A DNA stretch of 48,382 nucleotides from Nitrospirota bacterium (lineage in GTDB: Bacteria > Nitrospirota > Leptospirillia > Leptospirillales > Leptospirillaceae), in NCBI GenBank assembly GCA_021801345.1, contig JAJYYA010000054.1, positions 1 through 48,382 of the forward strand. The letters run 5' to 3'. A model generated the notes under the pieces. That model was not told the origin of the DNA. It did no database searches and saw only the letters and a list, made by a program, of their open reading frames with translations. Positions within the stretch are counted from its first letter, which is position 1; the number at the start of each line of letters is the position of its first letter. The position numbers were made by a program, and so were the translations under genes. Of this stretch, positions 33,167 through 43,000 are shown piece after piece.

Positions 33167-33901
33167 GTGACAGAAGTTCTCTTCGACGAGGGACCACACA
33201 AGTTTATCCTTCTGGGCTTCGGCGAGTCGTCGAGGGAGGAGGGGATCCCCTCGAACCAGTACCTCGTCGTGCACGGAGCGGAGGCAGCGATCTTCGATCC
33301 GGGAGGGTCGGGGCTCTTCCCCATCCTCTCCGCCCGGATCTCCGAATGGGTCGCCCTCGAAAAGATCCGCTCCATCTTCCTCTCCCACCAGGATCCCGAC
33401 GTGAGCGCCGGACTCAACGTCTGGATGGAGGTGACGGGAGCAAAGGTTCACCTCTCCCGCCTCTGGACCCGCTTCATGCCTCACATGGACCTCGTCCATT
33501 CCGAGAATCTCGTTCCCGTCCCCGATAAAGGAGGAACGGTCGAGGTCGTCCCGGGATTTTCTCTCGTGACCCTCCCCGCCCATTTTCTTCACTCCCCGGG
33601 CCAAATCAACGTCTACGATCCCCAATCGAAGATCCTCTTCACAGGAGACATCGGGGCGGCGGAACGCTCCAACGGCACAATCTTCGTCGACGACTTCGCG
33701 GAACATCTTCCTCACATCGAGGCCTTCCACAGACGCTACATGGCGGGGAACCGCGCCCTGAAAAAGTGGGTCCGGGAGGTCGAGCGCCATGACGTGGCGG
33801 TCATCGCCCCCCAGCACGGCCCCCTCTACCGTGGACAGGCCCGGGAGGATCTTCTCCGCTGGCTCTTCGACCTGCGCTGCGGCATGGACTTTTATGAGTA
33901 A
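33167..33901 (+). CDS. MBL-fold diiron protein, oxygen-binding ODP type
   Basis: 244-residue metallo-beta-lactamase-fold protein like the beta-lactamase half of flavodiiron proteins, without a flavodoxin domain. Metal ligands can be followed: HQDPDV (H-x-D-x-D, near residue 75), His in LPAHFLHSPGQ, Asp in LFTGDIGAA and His in PQHGPLYRG. Also typical is IPSNQYLVVHGAEAAIFDPGG at the start. In the family (studied in Treponema denticola) such ODPs bind oxygen at a diiron centre and serve as sensors. GTG at 33167 follows GGAAAGGGA. The end overlaps the GGDEF-EAL start by 8 nt, so the two are made together and probably work together. Confidence 0.85.
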   Translation: MTEVLFDEGPHKFILLGFGESSREEGIPSNQYLVVHGAEAAIFDPGGSGLFPILSARISEWVALEKIRSIFLSHQDPDVSAGLNVWMEVTGAKVHLSRLWTRFMPHMDLVHSENLVPVPDKGGTVEVVPGFSLVTLPAHFLHSPGQINVYDPQSKILFTGDIGAAERSNGTIFVDDFAEHLPHIEAFHRRYMAGNRALKKWVREVERHDVAVIAPQHGPLYRGQAREDLLRWLFDLRCGMDFYE

Positions 33902-36002
33902 GATCTCCACGCCCTCCTTCGAGGAGGCCCGCAGGGAGATTGCCCGCCGGGTCGGCACGGTGCTTGAGCAGGGCCTCGAGGAAGACTCCCTTTTCCAAGG
34001 GGCGCGCCAGGCCATTGCGACAGCTCTCGAAGCCGCAGAAAAATCCCAGGACACCTCCCCTCTCACCCGGACCCTGACCGGCACTCTCAGCGCCATCGAC
34101 GCCCTCCTCGCCCGGCAGACCGCCCAGAAAATGACTCACCTGGACCTGCTCCGGGAGAGCCTCGCACACTCCCTTGAGACTCTGCGCACCCTCGCGCGGA
34201 CCACGGCCGACATCTCCGTCCTCTCCTTCGAGATCCGGCTTCTCGAGCGCTTCATCATCACCTCCGACGTGATCCACGACTGGAAGGAGCACATCCGGAC
34301 GATGCTCGACGACATCAATACCGTCGTCGAGGTCTACTTCCTCTTTTCCCTCTTCCAGGCCGGGGAAAACGGCTACGAGATCGAAGTCTTCTGGAAGGGA
34401 CTCCCCCACCCCGACTCGAAAGAGCTCCTCGACTCCCTCGTCATCGAGAGGCTCCACTCCTTCGAGGGCTACGACCCGACCCTCGAACCCCGCATCGTCC
34501 ACAACATCTCCGACCAAGGGCTGCATCTCCCCCCTCTTTCTGAGGAGTCGCTGCAGCTCTCCACCAAGAGCCTCTATCTCGACCGGCCCCGGGTCGGAGG
34601 CATCGTGGGGGTAGGCATCAACTACGCGACGGCGCAGCACCCGGTCAAGGTCCTGGTGATCGAGAGCATCATCACAAGCATCCTCAATGTCGTAGGATCG
34701 GTCAAGGCGATCTACAAGTATACGAAGGACCTCGAGTACTACGCCGTCCGGGATCCTCTGACCGGCCTTTTCAACCAGAGGGTCTTCTGGGAGCTTCTCT
34801 CCTACGAGATCGGCCGGAGCCAGCGCCACGGAAACCAGCCCTTCTCGATCATGATCATCGACGTGGACGACTTCAAAAAGATCAACGACACCTATGGCCA
34901 CACCTTCGGAGACCAGTTTCTCCAGAACATCGCCGAGCTGATCCGAAGCACCGCCCGGAAGGAGGACATCGTGGCCCGCTACGGAGGCGACGAGTTCGCC
35001 GTGATCCTTCCGGAGGCGGCCTCGGAGCACGCCGTAGCCATGGCCAAACGGATCGGGGAGAACTTCCAGAAGTTTTCCCTCGAATCCCCCGAAGGGGTCC
35101 GGGCCAAGAGCTCCGTCTCGATCGGGATCGCCTCCTGGCCGGAGCACGCCAGCGAACCCAAGGACCTCTTTCTCGTCGCCGACAACATGATGTACCGGGC
35201 CAAGGCCCAGGGAAAGAACGGCCACTGCCTTCCCACCGACTCGGACGTGGTCGAGGTCCTCCGGAGCGTCAGCGAAAAGTATCTTCTGCTGCAGAAGGCG
35301 ATCGAGGAGCGCTCGATCCTGCCCTACTTCCAGCCCATCGTCTCGGCCACGACCGGAAAGGTCGAGGCCTACGAGGTTCTGATGCGCGTCATGTACCGCG
35401 GCAAGGTCCTCCCCGCGGGAGAGTTCATCGAGATCGCAGAAGAGAGCGGCCTCATCTCGAGCCTCGACTTCATCGTCATGGAAAAGGCCTTCGCCCATGC
35501 CGTCGCACGGAAGTTCGGGGGACTCCTCTTCATCAACCTCTCGCCCAAGGCCATCGTCACCGCCGACTTCATCCCCCAGATCAGGAGGACGATCCGGGAG
35601 ACCGGCATCGATCCCCGACAGATCGTCTTTGAAATCACCGAGCGCGAGACGGTAAGAAACGCCACCCTCCTCGAGATCTTCATCACCGAGCTCAAGGCCG
35701 ACGGCTCCCGATTCGCCATCGACGACTTCGGCTCGGGATTCTCCTCCATGACCTACCTCAAACGCTTCTCCGTGGACTTCCTGAAGGTGGAGGGAGACTT
35801 TATCAGAAACCTCCCGGAGACAGGCAGCATCGACCGGGCCATCGTCGCCTCCGTCGCCACCCTCACCCGGGAGATCGGCATCCAGACCGTCGCCGAGTCG
35901 GTCGAAAGCCCCGAGATCCTCGAAGAGGTCCGCCGCTACGGCCTGACCTTAGCCCAGGGCTACGGCATCGGACATCCCCTTCCCGAGATCCCTCCGGCAT
36001 AA
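33894..36002 (+). CDS. GGDEF-EAL cyclic-di-GMP protein
   Basis: 702 residues. Residues 1 to about 285 form an N-terminal region with helical parts (LLERFIITSDVIHDWKEHI) and a possible GAF-like sensor; no membrane helix. The GGDEF domain (about 285-445) has DPLTGLFNQRVFW, IMIIDVDDFKKINDTYGH, an RxxD inhibitory site (RKED) and an intact RYGGDEFAVIL. The EAL domain (about 470-700) has YEVLMRV in place of EALLR (metal Glu kept), FINLSP, FEITERET, AIDDFGSGFSS, DFLKVEGDFI, VAESVES and AQGYGIGHPLP, so both activities look possible. Context makes the diiron protein its likely input, hence oxygen- or redox-controlled c-di-GMP. A terminator follows. Confidence 0.95.
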   Translation: MSKISTPSFEEARREIARRVGTVLEQGLEEDSLFQGARQAIATALEAAEKSQDTSPLTRTLTGTLSAIDALLARQTAQKMTHLDLLRESLAHSLETLRTLARTTADISVLSFEIRLLERFIITSDVIHDWKEHIRTMLDDINTVVEVYFLFSLFQAGENGYEIEVFWKGLPHPDSKELLDSLVIERLHSFEGYDPTLEPRIVHNISDQGLHLPPLSEESLQLSTKSLYLDRPRVGGIVGVGINYATAQHPVKVLVIESIITSILNVVGSVKAIYKYTKDLEYYAVRDPLTGLFNQRVFWELLSYEIGRSQRHGNQPFSIMIIDVDDFKKINDTYGHTFGDQFLQNIAELIRSTARKEDIVARYGGDEFAVILPEAASEHAVAMAKRIGENFQKFSLESPEGVRAKSSVSIGIASWPEHASEPKDLFLVADNMMYRAKAQGKNGHCLPTDSDVVEVLRSVSEKYLLLQKAIEERSILPYFQPIVSATTGKVEAYEVLMRVMYRGKVLPAGEFIEIAEESGLISSLDFIVMEKAFAHAVARKFGGLLFINLSPKAIVTADFIPQIRRTIRETGIDPRQIVFEITERETVRNATLLEIFITELKADGSRFAIDDFGSGFSSMTYLKRFSVDFLKVEGDFIRNLPETGSIDRAIVASVATLTREIGIQTVAESVESPEILEEVRRYGLTLAQGYGIGHPLPEIPPA

Positions 36003-36065
36003 AAGAGCCTCACTCTCCCGGCAGAGCCGCCCTCCCGCATCCCTGACTTCCCGGTTCGAAAAACA

Positions 36066-36093
36066 AAAAAGGCAGGGTTTCCCCTGCCTTTTT
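36066..36093. terminator. Bidirectional rho-independent terminator
   Basis: GGCAGGG (36071-36077), four-base loop, CCCTGCC (36082-36088), A tract before and T tract after. It ends the GGDEF-EAL gene on plus and the PorE/ForE-like gene on minus. Confidence 0.92.
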
Positions 36094-36196
36094 GTTGGTA
36101 TCGAAAGATTTTCGGAATATCGGAAGATCTGACTTGCGAGCTCTCACACTTTCTCGCGCAAGAACTCCCTCGCTCTCACACTCTCAGAGGTACCGA

Positions 36197-36778
36197 CTAT
36201 CCGGCCTTGCTGTTTGTCTTCATCTTCTTGATGGCGGCGGAGAGCTGGTCGAACTTCTCAGCCGAGTTGTCCCGGATGGTGAGGTTGGCGTCTTCGTGTC
36301 CCGCATGGGAGCAAAAAGCCATGGTATAGCAGCTCGTCCCGCCCCGGATAATCTTGAGCGAAAGATTGGCATAGTGGCAATGGACGCCCACGAAGAGGCA
36401 GACATCGATCTTGTTGTGCCAGATCGTGAGGTTCGGATGGTTCGGATTGATCTCGAACTCCGGCTCGATCTTCGGGTACTTGGGCCGATAGTCCGCCATG
36501 GGGATGATCTTGATGTTGTTGGACTCGGCGCACCGGAGAACCGCATCGGCCACCTTCCGGGTCTTGGCCGACCACTCCCAGAGGACGAGGGGGCCGGGGA
36601 AGAAGGTCGGAACCTTCGCCGTCGCAAGCTTTCTTGCTGCGGTTTCAATGGCCTCCTCTTCCGAGGCGGGAACGCCTTCGATCAGGGCAAAGCCTGGCTC
36701 GGGGGGCGGAACCCCCATGGAGATGGCCGCCGGGGGAAGGATCCCTTCGGGTCCGGGAAGAACTTTATAGGTCGTCAC
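36197..36778 (-). CDS. PorE/ForE-like 2-oxoacid:ferredoxin oxidoreductase accessory subunit, copy 1
   Basis: 193 residues. I recognise it as the family often labelled CO dehydrogenase beta subunit-like, whose members are the small extra subunit of five-subunit pyruvate/2-oxoglutarate:ferredoxin oxidoreductases in reductive-TCA bacteria. Marks: KVPTFFPGPLVLWEW, IIPMADYRPKYPKI, NPNHPNLTIWHNKIDVCLFVGVHC and RGGTSCYTMAFCSHAGHEDANLTIRD, with a Rossmann-like pattern and conserved Cys/His. GTG at 36778 has AGGAG about 8 nt before it. No other oxidoreductase subunit is adjacent. A second copy of identical length lies at 46763-47344. It has its own promoter and terminator. Confidence 0.75.
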   Translation of the reverse strand: MTTYKVLPGPEGILPPAAISMGVPPPEPGFALIEGVPASEEEAIETAARKLATAKVPTFFPGPLVLWEWSAKTRKVADAVLRCAESNNIKIIPMADYRPKYPKIEPEFEINPNHPNLTIWHNKIDVCLFVGVHCHYANLSLKIIRGGTSCYTMAFCSHAGHEDANLTIRDNSAEKFDQLSAAIKKMKTNSKAG

Positions 36779-36871
36779 AAAAAACTCCTCTCTGGTTTCA
36801 ATCCTCGCTCGCGCCCGTTTGACAGGGGCTCACGGCTCTCCCGACCCCCCTCTTTTCCGAACCGTCCGGTC

Positions 36872-36888
36872 CTGTCCTGACAGGACAG
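36872..36888. promoter_or_regulatory. 17-bp palindrome in the leader of PorE/ForE-like copy 1
   Basis: CTGTCCTG-A-CAGGACAG, perfect 8-bp arms, extended by CCGAAC/GTTCGG outside a mismatch region. It lies about 45-60 nt downstream of the predicted start point and about 95 nt before the start codon. Operator or RNA hairpin. Confidence 0.5.
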
Positions 36889-36939
36889 TTCGGGCATTCT
36901 CCGGCTTTGGGGGGTTCGGTCGAAAATAATCGATGTGAA

Positions 36940-36969
36940 ATCCTACCATGCTTTCGTTTTTTCGGTCAA
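36940..36969 (-). promoter_or_regulatory. Promoter of PorE/ForE-like copy 1
   Basis: Minus strand TTGACC (36964-36969), 18-nt spacer, TAGGAT (36940-36945). Predicted start near 36933 gives a leader of about 155 nt. Confidence 0.5.
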
Positions 36970-37047
36970 TACTATCCGGTCCTTTTGGCCATTCCGGACC
37001 TTTTCGAACCTGTCGAGAGGGCTCCTCTCCTGCATATCCCTCCCCCG

Positions 37048-38142
37048 TCAGGAAGCCGGATCAAGAAGAAGCGGGAGGCACCGGTTCCCGAACGAGACAG
37101 GCGGATCCCCCTCCCAGAACCGCCCCGCAAGAACGCTTCCGCAGGTGAGGCACTCTCCGGAGGGCCCCACATCATATCGTTCGATCCGGTAGCCGTCCCG
37201 CTCGATCTGCAAAGACCGACAGGAGGGACAGAGGGTCCGGCCCCCTTCCCGATCCCGGATGTTCCCCGTATACACATAATGAAGCCCCATGGACAGGGCT
37301 CTTCTTCTGGCCGCGTCGAGTGTTTCGAAGGGTGTGGGGGGAAGCTCTGCCATCCGGTAGTCGGGATGGAAGGCGGAGAAGTGAAGAGGGACGTCGGGCC
37401 CCAGCTCCCGGAGAATCCACGCGCAAAGCTCCGAAATTTCCCGCTCGGAGTCGTTTTCGCCGGGGATCAAAAGCGTCGTAATCTCAAGCCAGACCGAACT
37501 CTCCCGGCGGATGTGGAGGAGGGTTTCGAGAACGGGGGCGAGATGGCCCCCGGTGAGCCGGTGGTAGAAGGACTCGGAGAAGGACTTGAGGTCGACATTC
37601 GCCGCGTCCATATGCGAGAAGAACTCGCGTCGGGGATCCTCCCGGATGTATCCGGCCGTCACCGCCACCGTCCGGATCCCCCGGGCCCGGCAGGCCTTTG
37701 CCACATCGATCGCGTATTCGGCGAAGACGACCGGGTCATTATAAGTAAAGGCCACGCTTTTGGCCCCCGCACGCTCGGCCGCCCGGGCGATCTCCTCCGG
37801 AAGGGCGGAGTCGGTGAGGCGGTCGGTCGATCTGGCCCGGGAGATGTCCCAGTTCTGGCAAAACTGACAGGACAGGTTGCAGCCGGCCGTCCCGAAGGAG
37901 AGGACGGAGGAGCCCGGATAAAAATGGGCGAGAGGCTTCTTCTCGACCGGATCGAGGCAGAAGCCGCTCGCGCGGCCCCAGGTGTCGAGGAGCATCCGAT
38001 CCCCCTCCCGAAGCCTCACAAAACACAGTCCCCTCTGGCCTGGAAGGAGACGGCAGTCGCGGGGACAGAGGTCGCAGACGATACGATCCTCCTCTCGGTG
38101 CCACCAGCGGGCCTCACTTGCCGTCTTCAAGGAGCCGGTCAC
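37048..38142 (-). CDS. amrS: AmmeMemoRadiSam system radical SAM enzyme
   Basis: Radical SAM protein of the AMMECR1-Memo-RadicalSAM set, 364 residues. An N-terminal zinc-like Cys cluster (VCDLCPRDCRLLPGQRGLC) precedes the cluster motif CNLSCQFCQNW (Cys88, 92, 95; the CX3CX2C form), then VAFTYNDPVVFAEY, VTAGYI, DAANVDLKSF and a late Cys pair set (LCPSC, CLTCG). GTG at 38142 is preferred over the ATG at 38157: it has GGAGG before it and forms a GTGA overlap with the upstream gene's stop, the habit of this genome. The reaction is not established; a modification dependent on the partner proteins is presumed. Confidence 0.9.
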   Translation of the reverse strand: MTGSLKTASEARWWHREEDRIVCDLCPRDCRLLPGQRGLCFVRLREGDRMLLDTWGRASGFCLDPVEKKPLAHFYPGSSVLSFGTAGCNLSCQFCQNWDISRARSTDRLTDSALPEEIARAAERAGAKSVAFTYNDPVVFAEYAIDVAKACRARGIRTVAVTAGYIREDPRREFFSHMDAANVDLKSFSESFYHRLTGGHLAPVLETLLHIRRESSVWLEITTLLIPGENDSEREISELCAWILRELGPDVPLHFSAFHPDYRMAELPPTPFETLDAARRRALSMGLHYVYTGNIRDREGGRTLCPSCRSLQIERDGYRIERYDVGPSGECLTCGSVLAGRFWEGDPPVSFGNRCLPLLLDPAS

Positions 38143-39524
38143 GGTGCCTCCGACCATTTTTTCACCGTATAGCGGGAGACCTCGATCCCCTCAGGCCATC
38201 CCCTCTCCGGAAGTCCCGCCTTCGCCTTGAGATGGCGCAGGAACTCTCCCGGTTCGGGAAGCTCCTCCCAAACCTGCGGAAGAAAGGTTCCCCGGCGGGC
38301 TCCCAAAGAGAGAACCACCCCGTCCGTTCCCGGGCGAAGACTCTTCAGAATCTCCTCCTCCGAGGAGGCCGAAAGAGGCTCCAAAGGAGAGAGCAGCGAG
38401 ACCTCAAAGCGCACACCCGGAAGCTCCCGTCTTTCGAGCGGGGGAAATCTTGGATCGTGGAAGGCCGCCGCGCGCGCGTTCGCCCTGAGATCCTCAAGGA
38501 GGGGACGGCGCGCCTCGAGGCTTCCGATGCACCCCCGGAGCCTCCCGTCCTTTGTCAGCGTCACGAAGGTCGCCCCCGGCCGGGCCAGCCACGAAGCCTC
38601 CTCCGGATCCGAACAGTCCTCTTTTCCCTCCAGTGTCCCCGCCACCGCCTCCCGGGCCAGAGAAAGGAGAAGCGCCCCGTCTCCCTCCTCCCCCGACCCC
38701 GGACCATCGGGTCCGGGATCCCTCGGCGCATAGAAGGCGAAGGCCCCGTACCCCACGACCCGGTCGGAGGGCCCGGCGGTCGAGCCTGAGTTTTCAAGAT
38801 CGATCAGGACGGGGGTGAGCCGCCACCGCCTGGCGGCCAGGAGAAGACCGTTGACGGGGAAGGCCCCGCACGCGGCCTCGGGCGACAGGGAGGGATCGAG
38901 CCTTCCGATGCTCCGGGCCGTCCGGGAGTCCCGGACCTGGGCGTCCTCCATGGACAGGTAGTGGGAGAGGTCGGAGCTGACCACAAAAAGGGTCTCCGGA
39001 CCTCCCCTCACGGCTTCGAGGACCGAAAGGAGCATCGAAGGATCCGCCTCCCCCACCACCAGGGGAAGAATGGAGAAGTTCCGGAGCGCTCTCTGGAGAA
39101 AGGGCAGCTGGACCTCGAGAGAATGTTCGAGCCTGTGAGCCTCAGGACTTTCGATCACCCCGGGAAGGGCGGCCACCCTCCGGACGAGCTCCGGATCGAC
39201 CAAAACGTCGCCCACCGGCGTCCGGAAGAGATCGGCTCCGGGAAGGGCCACCCCCCGAAAAAACACGCGATGGGAAGGACCGAGAAGAATCACCCGGGTC
39301 GGGGGTTCCGGGGCCGAAAGGAGAAGGGCGTAGGCCGAGGCGGCCACGGCCCCCGAGTAGACATAGCCCGCATGGGGGACGATCAGGGCCTTGGGGAGAG
39401 CATCCGGAAAGGGAAGTCCGGTTCTCCGGGCCTCTTCGAGAAGGGCGTCCACCCCGGCGACCAGCGCCGCCCTCTCCCCCTCGTAGAAGCTTCCCGCCAC
39501 CGCCGGCCGACGAACCCGCTCCAT
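38139..39524 (-). CDS. Fused AmmeMemoRadiSam B (Memo) and A (AMMECR1) protein
   Basis: 461-residue fusion. Residues 1 to about 265 are a Memo domain related to extradiol dioxygenases: RRPAVAGSFYEG, VPHAGYVYSGAVAASAYALL, LLGPSHRVFFRGVA, HSLEVQLPFLQ and VVSSDLSHYLS supply the candidate metal His residues. After a Gly/Glu-rich linker, residues about 280-460 are AMMECR1: GATFVTLTKDGRLRGCIGSLEA (LRGCIG is the family signature), AAFHDPRFPPL, VRFEVSLLSPLEPL. ATG follows GGAAGGGGAG. In many organisms A and B are separate; the fusion with the adjacent radical SAM gene confirms they act together. Confidence 0.92.
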   Translation of the reverse strand: MERVRRPAVAGSFYEGERAALVAGVDALLEEARRTGLPFPDALPKALIVPHAGYVYSGAVAASAYALLLSAPEPPTRVILLGPSHRVFFRGVALPGADLFRTPVGDVLVDPELVRRVAALPGVIESPEAHRLEHSLEVQLPFLQRALRNFSILPLVVGEADPSMLLSVLEAVRGGPETLFVVSSDLSHYLSMEDAQVRDSRTARSIGRLDPSLSPEAACGAFPVNGLLLAARRWRLTPVLIDLENSGSTAGPSDRVVGYGAFAFYAPRDPGPDGPGSGEEGDGALLLSLAREAVAGTLEGKEDCSDPEEASWLARPGATFVTLTKDGRLRGCIGSLEARRPLLEDLRANARAAAFHDPRFPPLERRELPGVRFEVSLLSPLEPLSASSEEEILKSLRPGTDGVVLSLGARRGTFLPQVWEELPEPGEFLRHLKAKAGLPERGWPEGIEVSRYTVKKWSEAP

Positions 39525-39668
39525 CGCTCCCCTCCTTCCCCTGACCGCACTTCTCTCTTTTAAGCTACCACGAACGCGCCGGGAGGCAAGAGAGCCCTTT
39601 GCCCAACGTCTTTTCGGAACCGTCCGTCCGGTCGAACCTTGTGCCCCGACAATTGCGGCCGGGAAGTC

Positions 39669-40022
39669 CTACAAGGGCCCGTCGCTCTCGCCGGGGGCAT
39701 GGACGAAGTGATCCTGCCGGCTGACCCCCACATCCGAGACATACATGATCCCCGAATAGCGCTCGAAAAGAGGCGTGAGCCCCTCGAGGATAAGCTCCAC
39801 CTGAGCCTCCTTCACGACAGTCATGAGGAGCACGAGGCTCGAGGTCTCGTTGTAGATCAGGTTCCCCTCGTAAAATCCGCTGTGGCCCATGCCGGAGACG
39901 TTGGGGATGATCGTATAGCCCGTGACGCGGACCCTAGACAGCAGGTCCCGGACGAACGGAATGCGTTCTCCGCTCACGATGATGTCCACCTTTTTCATGG
40001 GGGTGAGACGTGCTTTCTCCAT
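39669..40022 (-). CDS. PII-like regulator of the DAB operon
   Basis: 117-residue protein of the PII (GlnB/SbtB-like) superfamily. The ferredoxin-like repeats can be followed: KKVDIIVSGERIPFVRDLLSRVRVTGYTIIPNVSGMGHSG, then LVLLMTVVKEAQVELILEGLTPLFERYSGIMYVSDVGVSRQDHFV. The T-loop is replaced by GMGHSGFYEGNLIYNE, without the uridylylated Tyr of GlnB, as in PII-like proteins linked with bicarbonate or CO2 transporters. The start overlaps the dabA stop by one base (TGATG), the last gene of dabB-antiporter-dabA-PII. Inferred role: adenylate- or bicarbonate-responsive control of DAB activity. Confidence 0.85.
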   Translation of the reverse strand: MEKARLTPMKKVDIIVSGERIPFVRDLLSRVRVTGYTIIPNVSGMGHSGFYEGNLIYNETSSLVLLMTVVKEAQVELILEGLTPLFERYSGIMYVSDVGVSRQDHFVHAPGESDGPL

Positions 40023-43000
40023 CAGTCGGTCCTTTCGTGTTGGGACAGTGGGGTTCGGGCGACCTCGGACCATCGTCCGGGAGCCTGCCAACGGCTGAGA
40101 ACCCTCTCGGAGGGGTCGGCGGCGACGAGCCGGATCCAGCCGTTCGACAAGAGCCGGCGAAGAGGGGGGTTGTTCGTCACAACGCGGTCGATCCGGTCGC
40201 GGCCAGCCTCGACAACCACCATGAGGCGGACCGGCTCGTGGTAGAGACGCTCGCCCTCCCGGAGCGTCTGGGAAGGAAGACCGGGAAGGAGGTCGCTCTC
40301 GTTTCCCCACATGATGCCGACCGCCCCGGCCACGTTGTGGTAGATTTTGTTTCCTCCTCCGTATCGCTCGGGGTCGAGGAGAGAGAAGTAGTGTTCGGCG
40401 TTGATCCACTGGCCGACGACAAGGGGGCCGGTCATGATCGCCTCGAGGAGCCGCCCGTCCGGGTCTCGCGCCGGGTCGTAGGAGTGCAGAAAGGCCCGTC
40501 CGGCAAAGTTGGCCGTCCCGGCAAGGGAGCCGCCTCCCACCACGAAAAAGGCATTTTTCGAAAGTCCCCATTCGGGTCGGACCTCGGCGGCGTCGCAGGA
40601 GCGCCGGAAGAGGGCTCGGGCCGCCTCCCGGGGACCGGAGGGAGAGTCGAGGGAGGGAAGCTCCGCCGCCCGCTCCTCCGCCGCCCGAAGCCCCGCCTCC
40701 TCGAGATCCCGCCAGAGTCGCTTGAGATCCCGCCGATGCGTCAGCGGGACCGACTCGAGGTCGTAGAAGGCGATCCTGTCGGTCGTGGTGTTGTGCTCTC
40801 CTGCCAAAAAGTGCGTGTCGTAGGGAATCTCGATCCCCCGTCTTTTCAGGCTGTCGCGCACTGCCGGGTTATTGGCCATCTCGACAAAGACCCTGGCGTT
40901 GGGGATCCCGCGGTTACCTCCGCAGGCCCCGCAGTCGAGGGCGGATTCGAAAGGATTGTTGAAGGAGTCGGAGCCGTGGCCGCAGACTAAGACAAGGCGC
41001 GCAAAGTTCTCGGTCTGGCCGATCGTCCTGAGGCTGTTCTCCACATGGTAGGCCTGCTCCTCCGTCCCGAACCCCACCGTCATGATCGTCTCGAGGAGGA
41101 CCCGGCTCCGGCGCATGTTGATGGTATAGAGAGTCCGGAGCTTCTTGATGAGGTCGGCCTCTCCGGGCGCGGTGAGAAGAAGCTCCTCCCGGGTCCTCAA
41201 GGAAAATCCTTCCAGAAACCGCGCCTCAGAAAGCGCCGCCTGACGGACCTCCTCGACGGTTGCCGGGCTGACGGAGCGGGTATGGGAACCCACCACGTCG
41301 AGAAGGGCCTTGCGGATCTTCGCATGCTGCTCGGCCTCGATCATGGCCTGGGCCTCCCCCTCCTCCACCCGGGCGACGGTCAGGGCGGTGGCGATTTCGG
41401 GAAGGACGAGTCCCCGGAAAAACTCCCGGATCCGGGCAAAGGCCCCCGGAAAAAAGGTCCGCCCGAGAAAGGGCAAAAGATAGAACCAGCCGAGAGCCTC
41501 CACGAGAACATAGGGAGTGATGACGTGGTCCTTGAGCTCGTGGAAGAGATGGACGAGAGAGCGCGTCTTCTGGTGGCGGCGAAAGTGACGATCCGCACGT
41601 TCGATTTCGTAGGCGCGGGGGATCTCCCTCACCCGATGGCGGGGCGAGAGGAGGACCGGCGCCTGGACCTGCGTCCCGGCCTTCTGGTAGGGCTGGAACC
41701 TGAAGGGCACCCCGAAAAATCCCGCGATCCCGTGGGTCGCGTACCCTCCGAGAGATTCGATATGGCGTCGAAGCCGTTCGGAGCGGACATCGATGCAAAA
41801 GAACATCTGGGCGGTAGGTCGTGCCCGGACAGGGATCTTGGCCGGCTCTGCCCGCCGCTCGCGCCACGGCTCAAACAGAGCGAACAGCTCCTGGTCGCAG
41901 CTTTCCTCGAGAGCCCGCTGCCAAATCTCGTGGCGTTTCGGGAAGTCGAGGGTATCGGCGATCTGTTCGAACCGCTCCCACTCCCTGGTGTCGATCCTGC
42001 CGACCTCCTCCGGGGAGAGACCCAGAGCCTGGGCCACATGGTAGAGACGGCCGGAGCGGCTCCGGCTTCCTCCCTCGGCCCGAAGGGCCTCGAGCCACTC
42101 TTCGCGAACTTGGGAAATTCTCGCCCAGCGAGGGTCTCCCGGTTCGGGGAAGCGGTCGGCCAACGTCCCCAGCCGGGCTCCCCAGGCCATCGGAACACCA
42201 AATCGGGCCGCATAGTTACGCGTCAAAAGTTCCGGTGCGTTCGCGCCGATCCATTCCAGAACGGCCGGGATCGTTCCGGGAATGCCGAGACGGGTCCGGC
42301 AGACATGCTCGACCACAGCCTGCTCGTAAAAGAGCCTCACAGCAAGGACCATCACGAGGTCGACGGGGTAGGTCCGGGCCCAGGGATCGTCGCTCTTCGA
42401 ATTGCGCCACTTGACGTACCCCAGCCATCCCGGGAGGGCGGTTGCGTGGCGCTCGAGATAGTCGGTGAGTCCCGCCCTCGGGATCTCCATCGCCACCAAG
42501 GCGCCCATGAGGGTGTCTTCGGGATTTTCCGGAAGCTCGGGAATCTCGGCGTGAGCCTCCTTCAGTCCCCAGAAGAGGATCTCCCGGTCGGAGGCGGCCA
42601 TGCTTTGCCAGACCCGGTAGAAGCCCCGTTCGCGATGGGGAAGATTCCAGGTGGAGACCCCTTCGTCGAGGAAGGCCCCGAGCCATTTGATCATCAGCCG
42701 GTCGATCCGGTGTTTCCACCGGCCGTCGCAAAAGATGTCCACCCACTCGAGAAGGGTCAAGGAGGGGCCGGGACGGGGAAGATACGAGGCGGCCGGATCG
42801 GACCACGCGACCCCCGGAAGCTCGCCGTCGACAAAGCCTTTACAGGCCTCCCAGAGCCGGAGGCAGTAGGCCTCCTCTCCCTCTGGGCCAAATCGCGCTT
42901 CGTGGAGGGCGCGGACCTCGGCCTCGAGATCCCGGCGAAGCCTGAAAAAGGCCGGACGCCCTTCGGACATGATCGGATCGGAGGAGAGGGGGCGATCCCA

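Noticed and set aside
33801-35498. Minus-strand 565-codon frame
   Set aside because: Antisense of the GGDEF-EAL gene; acidic low-complexity translation typical of a complement shadow.
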